Part shown: positions 48,640 through 58,712 of the stretch, in pieces | Position numbering within the stretch: position 1 is the first letter of the stretch | How the letters are laid out: each line of letters starts with the position of its first letter | Source of the DNA: Excoecaria cochinchinensis | Lineage: Eukaryota > Streptophyta > Magnoliopsida > Malpighiales > Euphorbiaceae | Assembly (NCBI GenBank): GCA_947683425.1 | Contig: CANTUQ010000077.1 | Location: 806,001 to 870,000, forward strand | Direction: 5' to 3' | Length of the DNA stretch: 64,000 bases | Translations under genes and position numbers: made by a program | Notes under the pieces: generated by a model | Database searches by the model: none | Told to the model about the DNA's origin: nothing | The model's input: only the letters and a program-made list of their open reading frames with translations

Positions 48640-51140
48640 TGTAACACCCTCTTCCCATACGTAGGCGATCCCATCCGATAAGGAGTGAGATACCGTATGA
48701 GTCAAGGTGCCACCAAACAGATACAAAGCAAATCATACATTCATTCATAACATACATACTGAAATACAGGATAATTAAAAAAAAACTCCAAAGGGAAAGA
48801 AAGCCATAGCTGATCATGCATTAATATAACAAACCATTACAATAATGTTCTGATCAAACCAGCTGGTACAAAATATATTACATAACCAAATATAAGTACA
48901 AAAGCGGAAGCTATAACAAAACTGATACAGGAGAGTTCTATACAAAAAGAATCATTACATATTACAAAAACTGAGCCCTACACTAAAACCTTCTGTGTTG
49001 GCTTGACGGCGGTGACTCTCTCAAAGCAAACTTCCTTCCGCACCTGCATGGGTAAAAACACCGTGCTAAGCGATAAACGCTTAGTGGGGAAACACACATA
49101 AAATATGGACGGCCATTCACAATGGTCGTCAAGGCATATCACATTCACATATGGCAAAATGCAATAGCTTTAACATAATCCATAAAAGCATGCTCACAAT
49201 TTAAAGCCATACATTTCGCATTACAGATTCATATTCAAGCCAAATAATCCATCATCCATCTCATCATTATACTCATTCAGATATCACATTTATATAGCCA
49301 ATTCAGAATAGAGCAATTCAATCGAACACCTAATGAACACCTGCTGACTCGAGGTAGTGGATAATGAGTGTACTGAAGGTACCTTATGGGTACGAATCGA
49401 ATACTGAGGGTACCTCACAGGTACAAGTCATAAGTCATTTCATTTTAATCAAAACACAATATTTTTACTGAGGGGACCTTAAACAAGATCCTAATACTGA
49501 GTGGTTCGCAAGGAACTAAACGGGGACCTGATCGGGGTCCAAACTGAACTGAGGGCTGCAGCTAAAAGACTCTATTAGGCATGCCTAACTATCCACTTAC
49601 TTGACTCTAGCAGGTTATGCGTCATTCAGAATTTCAGAGTACAAAATAGAATTCAGCTGAAGAATCATGGTATCATTCATATCAAAGCATATAAAAATAT
49701 GACATGCATCATACAGCAGTATAAGTCCATTCAGAAGAAGTACAGAAATTCATTGTTGAGTTAAAACCGGAAAATTTCAGAAAATAGGCCGAACGGGGTG
49801 ACCAACGAGGTTGGCCGGTCATGGGTCGTGACTGGCATCACAACTCGTGACTGGCCTCCTCAGAAGACTGGTCACGAGTCGTGACTGGCTTCCTCTGCTG
49901 GTCCTTGCCTCGCTGGTCACGAGTCGTGACTGGGTGTCACGCCTCGTGACTGGCTTCTTTAGGGCTGGTCACGTGTAACTACCTCAGGCCGGTCACGAGT
50001 CGTGACTGGGAGTCACACCTCGTGACTGCCTTCCTCATGGCTGGTCACGAGTTGTGACAGGCAGTCACAACTCGTGACTAGCTTCTTTCTGGCAGGTCAC
50101 GAGTCGTGACTGGGAGTCACGTCTCGTGGCTTGCCTCTCTTCTTGGGTAGTCACGCGACAGACACAGCAAAACGGGAATTTTCTATAGTAACACGATTTT
50201 CCAGTTTTCCAGAATTTTCTCAGAACACAGAAATCAACTCCAAACTTGAATCAAAATCACACAAATCAGTTCTTACCTTCCAGAAGATCATTCAAGCATC
50301 AAAATGACATATAACAACTTAATTCAACATTCATCACAACCAAAATCATACATAACCACATTCAAGAACATAAACCCTAGAAATTACAGTAAGTTCAAAT
50401 CAAGCACAATCCACTAGTAAAAATCCCAAACCTGAGATTCTAAGCTTCAATCACTTAGCTCCACTACTCCCAGCAACCTCCTTGCCCTTGGGTTCGCAAG
50501 GAGCCACAGCTAAGCAACAACACATCGAAGGACAACCAAATGAAAACCCTAAGTTAATTCTAAACTCAAGGAAGAAGAAGAAGAAAACAAATGGAAAACA
50601 AAGATGAATAATGCAATGACTTACCAAAAGAAGATGCAAAGAGATGATTAATTCCACCAATAAGACTTGAATCCACACTAGGGTTCTTAGGATGAAGAAA
50701 ATGAAGAAGAAGAAGAGAAGAAACGTGAGGGGAAGAAGGGAAAACGTGAATCTGCCATTCCCCCCCTTTCTTTCCTTTTCCTTTTTCTTTTCTTTTGCCC
50801 TACACATGTGTCAATTTCCTATTGGTGAAACTAATCACTCACACCCAACCAACCATGCATTACACATACCCAATGCATCCCCAACTAATGCACACCCTAC
50901 AATGGTATGCGCACACACACACAATGCATTCTCAACTTAAAACACCTTAATATGATATGCTCAAGTGCACACAATCATTTTCCAATTAATTCACACACTA
51001 ATGACATACATATAACCACATGCTAATAAAACCCCAAAAACATGCATTTTACTAAAATACCCTTATGATATGCCGAACACATGCGAATGCTTACACATAC
51101 AGACAGGCTCATTCTTCTAGGGGGCAAACGGGGTGTGACA
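48640..51140 (-). mobile_element. Solo LTR D3 (2501 bases)
   Basis: It starts TGTAACACCC and ends GGGGTGTGACA, flanked by a perfect AAAAC duplication (48635-48639 and 51141-51145). It is complete, with double hairpin (about 49042-49088), hairpin cassette (49330-49615), palindrome cluster (49815-50160) and no coding sequence. It is very close to the LTRs of D4 and inserted opposite in orientation to D2. Confidence 0.92.
49815..50160. repeat. CpG palindrome cluster of D3 (TCACGAGTCGTGA type)
   Basis: About ten units related to GTCACGAGTCGTGAC lie between short spacers rich in TGG and CTTC. Several units are decayed (GTCACAACTCGTGAC). Confidence 0.8.
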
Positions 51141-51842
51141 AAAACCCATTCCCGTATTTCCTTCTTCTCCTTCCTTCTTTGCACTCTCTTAAGTGCCCTA
51201 ACTTGGATTCAACCCTCTAGTGGTGGAAATTGATCTTTGCATAGCATTTTAGAGGTAAATCTACTGCATTATTCTCCTTTTCTTCATTTGGCTCTCCATC
51301 TTCTTCTCTTTTTCTTATTTTTGGATTTGGGTTTGAAGTTTTGCATTTTGTGTTTGTGTGTTGTGTTGTTTTGTTGATTAGTTGAGCCTCCTCGTGAACC
51401 GAAGGGTAAGGAGAAGGTTGGGCCAAGTGGAACTAAGCAATAGGAGCGAAGGATTTTAAGGTTTGGGAATTTCTTGTTTTTGCATGCAAATGTGTTCTTG
51501 ATGGTTCTTAAGAAATTGAGTTGTAATATGCTTTTGTTATGGTATATATGGTATGGGTCTTTGTTTTGGAATGTGGAATTTACAAGATTATGAGTTAAGT
51601 ATGATAATTTTGGAATTGATGTAGTTTGAAGCATAAATTGGGGTTTTGATTGATTCTTGAAATTGGATGCTCAAATTAGTGGATTGTATGAAAATTCTTG
51701 TTAATAAATGTTATATTATGGTTGTTGATGTTAATGGATGGCTGGGTTTGAGGTAAGAGGCTCTTGATTGAATTGTATGTGAGATTGGGTGATTTTGGAG
51801 GAGGAAAATCTGCAGAATTCTGCAGATTTTTGAAATACCGAT

Positions 51843-52145
51843 TCTGTCGCGATCGCTACAGAGAGCGGTGTTGGGAACTTCGCCGTCGCTAGCACGCGAT
51901 GCCGTCACGAGCCCGCGACAGCGGAAGTGTTGTGCACCCTCTGTCACTAGCGCGATGCTGGGCTAGTGCTATCGCGAGCACGCGATTTGTCGCGAGCCCG
52001 CGACAGCACCAATTGTTCTCTGTCGCGATCGCGACATTCGCCGCGAGCACAACAGAGTCTGGCCCTTCCGTCCTCCTCGCGATCGCGAAGTCCGTCTCGC
52101 GCACGCAGCGAAGAGACTTCAGTCTATGTCGCGAGCGCGACAGTC
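51843..52145. repeat. CpG palindrome cluster of D2 (TCGCG type)
   Basis: Units such as TGTCGCGATCGCGACA and variants (CTCGCGATCGCGAAG, GTCGCGAGCGCGACAG) are present. The palindrome type matches family A, not the other D copies. Confidence 0.75.
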
Positions 52146-52323
52146 CCTTGTATGCTAAATGAGTTCTCTTTCATTGCGTGTGGTTTGGACTTCCGTTTCT
52201 TTTAACAGTTATGAGATTTATGCTTGGTATTTTATGAATAATAGGAATATGGAACCATGAAATGATTATGTACATATATGATGAGAATTTTGGAAGTTAT
52301 GAAATGGATTGAATGGTTTATGT

Positions 52324-52604
52324 ATGACCTGCTAGAGTCTAGTAAGTGGATAGTTAGGCATGCCTAATAGAGTCTTTGCTGCAGCTTCTGTTTCCGTTTG
52401 GACCTCGATCAGGTCCGCATTTGGTTCCTCGCGAACTTCTGTAATGTGTTTGGATCTTGTTTGAGGTCCTTCCGAAAAATGTTTGTGAATGAAAATTGAA
52501 ATGGTTTTCGATTTGTACCCGTAAGGTACTTTCTGTAATCGGTTGGTACCCGTAAAGTACTTTCTGTTCACTCGTTATCCACTACCTTGAGTCAGCAGGT
52601 GTTT
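52324..52604 (+). other. Multi-hairpin LTR cassette of D2
   Basis: Plus-sense order: AGTGGATAGTTAGGCATGCC, GCAGC, GGACC-TCGATCA-GGTCC, GGTTC-CTCGC-GAAC, GGATCTT-GTTTGA-GGTCC, two GTACCCGTAA(G/A)GTAC units, then CGTTATCCACT. This mirrors the minus-sense copies in D3 and D4. Confidence 0.65.
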
Positions 52605-52856
52605 CAATGCTTAAAGTGCTTTTTATGAATTATAAAATGAGTAAACATATGTTATATCTATATGGATTCAACGGTGAGGTATAATCTATTATGAGGATAT
52701 GATTATTGATATAAATCTTCTGATGAATGGCTTTATGTATGCAAGCATGAGTTTATGCTATTGTTATGCCATGATTATCGTATGTTCATGAAGTACGCAT
52801 GTGATTTGCCTTGACGACCGTTGTGAATGGTTGTCCTTATTCTATATGTGTGTTTC

Positions 52857-52903
52857 CCCACTAAGCGTTTATCGCTTAGCACGGTGTGTTTACCCGTGCA
52901 GGT
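52857..52903 (+). other. Conserved LTR double hairpin in D2
   Basis: CCCACTAAGCG-TTTAT-CGCTTAG is followed directly by GCACGG, a loop, CCGTGC and AGGT. This is the plus-sense form of the motif seen in the other LTRs, about 400 bases before the LTR end. Confidence 0.65.
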
Positions 52904-53308
52904 GCGGAAGGAGTTTATTTTGGGAGAGTCGCCGCCATCGAAGCCAACACAGCAGGGTCTTAGTGTAGGGCTTTATTTTTGTACCTTTGAGGATTCTTTT
53001 TGTATAGACCTCTCTTATGGTTTTGTAATAGCTACCGCTTTTGTATATGTATTCTGGGTTTTGTAATTATCCATTGTATCTCTTAGTTGATCAGAACAGT
53101 AATGTAATGCTTCGGTTATATTGATGCATGATCAGCTTACTCCTTGATTGGTGGTGCGAAGTTTTAAATTACCTTGTATTTCGTTATGTATGTTTATATA
53201 TGAATGTATGTGTATTCTCTATCTGTGTGGTGGCACCTTTACTCATACGGCATCTCACTCCTCATCGGATGGGATCGCCTAAGTATGGGTAAGGGGTGTT
53301 CCAAGTTG

Positions 53309-53328
53309 TGGTATCAGAGCCCCGGTTT
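53309..53328 (+). other. Primer binding site of D2, initiator-Met tRNA
   Basis: TGGTATCAGAGCCCCGGTTT, five bases after the LTR end. Confidence 0.9.
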
Positions 53329-53423
53329 AGGCATTTCTGGGTGATTGTTTATATGATGTTATGTGTGCATTTGTCTATGTCTAGGGCTGTGTTTGCTGAT
53401 GTGGTTGTCCTCTTGTTTGTTAG

Positions 53424-54500
53424 ATGGATTCTGATTCTGCTCATGGTGCGCTCGAGGAGTCCGCTGAAAGTGTGAACCCTCCAGCGGTAGATCCGTCTGT
53501 CTCTGTTTTGGTGTCGGCTCATCGTGCTAGGGTCCAACCCGAGGCCGCTGCCATGCCTTTCGAGGCGATGTTCAGATTGCATCAGGACATGGCTCGGGTT
53601 TTGGAAAGGGTGACTGCCCCGAAAGCTCCGATAGTAAGTCTGAGAAGAGCTGGTGTCGAGGATTTTTATGGGACCGGACTTGATGAATCTGAGATAGCTG
53701 AGAGGTGGCTTGATAAAGTTAAAAGAGCTTTGAGGGAAGCTAGGTGTCCTCCTGATCAGCAAGCTGAGTGTGCTGTAGCTTTGCTTCAAGGTCCAGCATA
53801 CGAATGGTGGGAATTGGTGAGTAGGCAACCTCAAATGCCTGATCCTGTTACTTGGGACTTCTTCAGTGAGGAGTTCACTAAGAAGTATGTGACTCAGGCA
53901 TATAAGGACGCAAGATGGGCGCAGTTTCTGAGTTTGAGGCAAAGGGCCTTGTCAGTTGCAGATTATGAGAAGGAGTTTAACCGGTTGTCTCGTTATGCTC
54001 CGCGTGGGGTTATGAAAGATGATTTCAGATGCAAGCACTTTGAAGCCGGGTTGAATGATTATTTGAAGATTGCTCTGATTTCTTTGATGTGTATGCCTGG
54101 GGTAAGTTATTACCAGATTGCAGAGGCTGCCGTGAGGGCGGAGAAGATAGAATCTTTGATTAGAGAGAGAGCTCAGCGCAGGAGTTCTGCCAGGGGTGGT
54201 GTTTCCTCATCTTCGGGTAAGAGGTCTAGGAACCCGCAAGATGAACCTGCGGCTGGTTCAGCTTCTAGAGGGAGAAGGCAAGGTTCAGCTGCAGTATCTG
54301 GTTCTGGCAGAGGTGGCCGGTCTGATGCTGCACCTGTTTGTTCGCACTGCAGTAAAACTCACTGGCGTGAGTGTAGGTGGCTCTCTGGTGGGTGTTTCAG
54401 GTGTGGGAGCACCGAGCACCATGTGGCTAATTGTCCACAGATGGGTGAAGACTCGAGTCCTCAGGGAGGTACTAGTAGAGTTGGATCGAATGCTCCGTAG
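53424..54500 (+). pseudogene. gag: Gag of D2, ended by a nonsense codon
   Basis: The start is ATG 53424, 95 bases after the primer site. The frame runs 358 codons with the capsid-like domain (PAYEWWELV, VTWDFFSEEF), then CSHCSKTHWREC and the intact knuckle CFRCGSTEHHVANC. It ends at TAG 54498-54500 where D4 reads on into RGRGRGRGG. The same frame resumes after the stop, so this is one base change (probably CAG to TAG) in a gag-pol frame. Confidence 0.9.
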
Positions 54501-54980
54501 GCTGCTAGAGGTAGAGGTAGAGGTCGAGGCGGTCGACCCAGAGATGTAGCTGTTTCTGAGACTGTTGAGCGTCCTCCCCCAGTGGCCGCTAGAGCTTATG
54601 CAGTTAGAGCCAGAGAGGAGCAGGATGCCCCTGATGTGATTGTTGGTAAGTTCCTACTCCATGACACTGAATTATATGCTCTAATAGATCCTGGTTCCAC
54701 ACACTCATATTTGTGCACGCATAAGATTGTTGATAAGTTGCATGTGGTAGAGCAGTTAGACTATGAGATATGTGTGACCAATCCATTAGGGCATAGTGTC
54801 AGTGTGAGTAGAGTTTATAGGAACTGTCCATTGATGGTTGAAGGTGTTGAGTTCCCTGTGGATTTGATAGAGTTGCCCTTCAGAGAGTATGATTTGATTT
54901 TGGGTATGGATTGGTTGAGCAAGCATAGAGCTGTGGTTGATTGTCATAGGAAGACTTTCGTGCTCCGGGTTCGGAACTGA
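54501..54980 (+). pseudogene. Gag tail and protease of D2
   Basis: In frame with gag after the stop: the RGRGRGG run, then the protease with YALIDPGSTHSYLC and LILGMDWLSKHRAVVDC. It ends at TGA 54978-54980, where D4 and A keep reading. Shortly after, near 55060-55075, a run of A is one base too long, moving pol into another frame. Confidence 0.85.
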
Positions 54981-56293
54981 GTTCCAGTGTTCGTTAGAGG
55001 TTTGGGTGCGAGTTCTGTGAATAATGTGATTTCAGCAATTCAAGCTAAGAGGTTTTTGAGAAAAAGGTTGTGAGGCTTTTCTGGCGGTGGTTTTGGATTC
55101 CAAGAGGGATCAAGTTAGGATTGAGGACATTCTTGTTGTCCGAGAGTTTAGTGATGTTTTTCCGAGTGACTTGCCGGGTTTGCCTCCGGAAAGGGAAGTT
55201 GAGCTAGCCATAGATATTATGCCGGGTACCACACCGGTATCGAAAGCACCTTATCGGATGGCTCCTATGGAGTTGAGAGAACTTAAAATTCAACTACAAG
55301 AGCTATTGGATAAGGGATTCATTCGACCCAGCATATCTCCTTGGGGAGCTCCAGTTCTGTTTATTAAGAAGAAGGATGGGTCCTTGAGGATGTGTATCGA
55401 CTACAGGCAGATTAATAAGGTCACTGTGAAGAATAAGTACCCGTTGCCCAGAGTTGAAGATTTGTTTGATCAGCTTCGAGGTGCAGGAGTGTTTTCCAAG
55501 ATAGATCTTCGTTCTGGATATTACCAGCTTCGTGTTAAGAATGAGGATGTGGTTAAGACTGTATTTCGGACTCGGTATGGCCACTATGAGTTCCTTGTTA
55601 TGCCATTTGGTTTGACTAATGCTCCAGCGGCATTCATGGATTTGATGAATAGAGTGTTTAGGCCATACTTAGACCGGTTTGTAGTGGTGTTTATAGACGA
55701 CATTTTGGTGTTTTCCAAGGATGAGACCGAGCATGAAGAGCATCTTCGGTTAGTTTTGCAAGTTTTGAGAGAGCATCGGTTGTTTGCTAAGTTTAGTAAG
55801 TGTGATTTTTGGCTTCGGGAAGTTTCGTTTTTGGGCCATATAGTTTCGGCTAAGGGTATCCAAGTGGATCCAGCTAAGATTGAGGCGATAGTGGATTGGA
55901 AAGCGCCTAGAAATGTTCAGGAAGTGAGGAGTTTTCTCGATCTGGCGAGTTACTACCGTCGGTTTGTGAAAGGTTTCTCAGTGATTGCTACTCCGATGAC
56001 CCGGTTATTGAGGAAAGGAGTTAAGTTTGAATGGTCGGATAAGTGTCAAGCCTACTTTGAGAGGTTGAAGCAGTTGTTAGTTGAAGCTCCTATACTAACT
56101 CAACCCACCTCGGGTAAGGAGTTTGTTATGTATAGTGACGCTTCAGGTGTTGGTTTGGGATGTGTTCTGATGCAGGAAGGTAAAGTTGTGGCTTATGCTT
56201 CTCGACAGTTGAAGCCACATGAGAGGAACTATCCGACGCATGATCTTGAGTTAGCAGCGGTTGTCTTCGCTTTGAAGATTTGGCGTCATTATC
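54981..56293 (+). pseudogene. pol: RT and partial RNase H of D2, cut by D4
   Basis: After the frameshift, one open frame from about 55087 encodes a well-preserved reverse transcriptase (MCIDYRQINKVTVKNKYPLP; the catalytic FIDDIL near 55693-55710) and the RNase H start (SDASGVGLGC, then DLELAAVVFALKIWRHYL). It stops because D4 is inserted at TTATC (56289-56293). The integrase and chromodomain are expected outside the window. Confidence 0.9.
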
Positions 56294-56980
56294 TGTAACA
56301 CCCCCTTCCCATACGTAGGCGATCCCATCCGAGAAGGAGTGAGATGCCGTATGAGTAAAGGTGCCACCAAGCAAGTACAAAGTAAAACATACATCCATTC
56401 ATAACATATATTCAAAAATACAGAATAATTAAAAACTTTACATGCAGAAAGCAAAAGCTGATCATGCATTACTATAATATACTATTACAATAATGATCTG
56501 ATCAACTAACTGATACAAATAATATTACATGTCCAAAATATAATTACAAATGCGGAAGCAGAAACAAAACTAATACAGAGAGTTCTATACAAAAAGAATC
56601 ATCACTGATACAAAACTGAGCCCTACACTAAAACCCTTCTGTGTTGGCTTGATGACGGCGACTCTCTCAAAGTAAAACTCCTTCCGCACCTGCACGGGTA
56701 AAAACACCGTGCTAAGCGATAAACGCTTAGTGGGGAAACACACATAAATAATGGACGGCCATTCACAATGGTCGCCAAGGCATAACACATACACAATGGC
56801 AGAATGCAAAAGCTATAACATAATCCATATACACATGCTCATATTTAAAAGCCATAAAAATCATTATCTCATAATCGAATCCATTCCAGAATAATTCAAC
56901 ATGTGTTTCGTCACTAACTCATTCAGATATTCCATTTAATAGCCAAATCAGATCAGAACAATTCTATTAAACATTTAAAG

Positions 56981-57265
56981 AACACCTGCTGACTCTAGAT
57001 AGTGGATAACGAGTGTACTGAAGGTACCTTACGGGTACGAATCGAATACTGAGGGTACCACACAGGTACAAATCGAAAGTCATTTCATTAGTCAAAAGCA
57101 CAATATTATATAAATATACTGAGGGGATCTTAAACAAGATCCTAATACTGAAGGGTTCGCGAGGAACCAGACGGGGACCTGATCGGGGTCCAAACTGAAC
57201 TGAGGGCTGCAGCTAAAGACTCTATTAGGCATGCCTAACTATCCACTTACTTGACTCTAGCAGGT
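56981..57265 (-). other. Multi-hairpin LTR cassette of D4
   Basis: Plus-strand order: GTACC-TTACG-GGTAC, GTACC-ACACA-GGTAC, GGATCTT-AAAC-AAGATCC, GGTTC-GCGAG-GAACC, GGACC-TGATCGG-GGTCC, GCTGCAGC, TTAGGCATGCCTAA. The outer arms are GTGGATAACGAG and CTATCCACT. This is the clearest copy for comparison with A. Confidence 0.7.
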
Positions 57266-57468
57266 TAAGCGTCATTCAAATCACATTTCAGGGTACGAAA
57301 TAGAATTCATCAGAAATTCATGGTATCATTTATATCAAAGCATATAAAAGTATAGCATGCATCATACCGTAATATAAGTCCATTCAGAAGGAACACCAAA
57401 TTCAATTCTGAGTCAAAAGATGGGAAATTTCGGAAAAAGGGCTGAATGGGGTAACGGGTGAGGTTGGC

Positions 57469-57832
57469 TGGTCCCGAGGCGTGACTGGCCTCCCCACAAG
57501 GCAGGTCACGAGTCGTGACTGAGGGTCACGCCTCGTGACTTGCTTCGTCCCTCGCAGATCACGCAACGTGATCTCGCAGATCACGCGGTGCTCACGCAGG
57601 TCACGCGACGTGACTGGACGTCACGTCTCGTGACTTGCTTCTCTCTTCAGCCGATCACGCGACATGCCTTCTATCAGGCCGGTCACGAGGCATGACGGGG
57701 TGTCACGTCTCGTGACTGCCTTCCTCAAGGCCGGTCACGCGTTGTGATAGACAATCACAACTCGTGACTGGCTTTGCTCTAGCAGGTCACGAGTCGTGAC
57801 TTGCCCTCTCTTCCTTGGCTAGTCATGCGACA
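57469..57832. repeat. CpG palindrome cluster of D4
   Basis: Units of the GTCACGAGTCGTGAC type, with variants such as GATCACGCAACGTGATC and GTCACGCGACGTGAC. It resembles D3 but has a different order and spacing of units. Confidence 0.8.
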
Positions 57833-58712
57833 AATCTGGAAAACGGGATTTCTACAGTAACTCGATTTCCAGTTTTCCAGAATACAGAAATCAATTCCAA
57901 ATTTGATTTAAAACCAATCAAACCTGTTCTTTCCTTCTGGAAAACATCCCAAACAATATAAGCAACATATATACAATCCAGTTTCAACATTTAATCAACC
58001 AAATCAAGAATATATGCAATCAAGTTCATCAAGAACATAAACCCTAGAAATTTACAGTAAGCTCAAAATCACATAAATCATAATCAATAATTCCCAAACC
58101 TGGAATCTAAGCTTCTAACACTTAGTCCCACTGCTCCCAGCAACCTCCTTGCCTTTGGGATCGCGTGGAGCCTCAGCTAAACACAAATATTCAACAATGC
58201 AACCCTAAATTAAACCTAAACTCAAGGAAGAAGAAAAAGATAAAAGCAAATGGAGAATAAGGTGGAGAATGCAGTAACTTACCAAGTTAGAAGCAAGAGT
58301 GAGCAATCTCCACAACACAACTTGATAAACAGTTAACAGGATTTAGGAAAGGGAAAAAGGAGGAAGAAGATGAAGGTTGAAGAGGAACAACGTAAATCTG
58401 ATCTTCCCTTCTTTCTTACTTCTTTTCTTTATTCATTTTCCCTAACCTAATACACATGTCACTTTCTTGGTGGTGGAACTTACTCACTCACACCCTAACC
58501 CCACACATCACACACATCTAATGCAAACTCAACTAAAAACACCCTACAATGGTATGCTCCAATGTACACAAGCAATTCCCAATTAAATCACATACTAATG
58601 CCATGTATGCACCCACATAATAATAAATCCAAAAACATACATTTTTACTAAAATACCCTTATGTTATGCGGAACACATGCGAATGCTTATATATACAGAC
58701 AGACAGACAGGC

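Larger units (their letters stand above)
48205..53303 (+). repeat. 5' LTR of D2, split by D3
   Basis: Its two parts are 48205-48639 and 51146-53303, about 2.6 kb without D3. It contains a TCGCG-type palindrome cluster (51843-52145), the hairpin cassette (52324-52604) and the double hairpin (52857-52903). It ends GGGGTGTTCCA. Apart from the cluster it follows the D-family layout. Confidence 0.85.
48205..56293 (+). mobile_element. Del/Tekay element D2, visible part
   Basis: The 5' LTR starts TGTCACACC at 48205 after GAATA, which would be the target duplication to look for on the far side. The LTR runs to 53303 with D3 inside it, then the primer site (53309-53328), gag and pol. Pol is cut at 56293 inside RNase H by D4. 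The remainder should continue to the right of D4, outside the window. Confidence 0.88.

Noticed and set aside
49815..50160. Regularly spaced short palindromic repeats that might suggest a CRISPR array
   Set aside because: Units are imperfect, spacers are short and variable, no cas genes exist, and the setting is a plant retrotransposon LTR.
50451..50807. 118-codon minus-strand frame in LTR D3, rich in Phe and Leu
   Set aside because: It comes from the purine/pyrimidine-rich leader stretch of the LTR. Similar low-complexity frames occur at the same place in X and D4.
53349..53942. 197-codon minus-strand frame opposite gag of D2
   Set aside because: It is the shadow of the real gag frame on the plus strand and has no recognisable domain.
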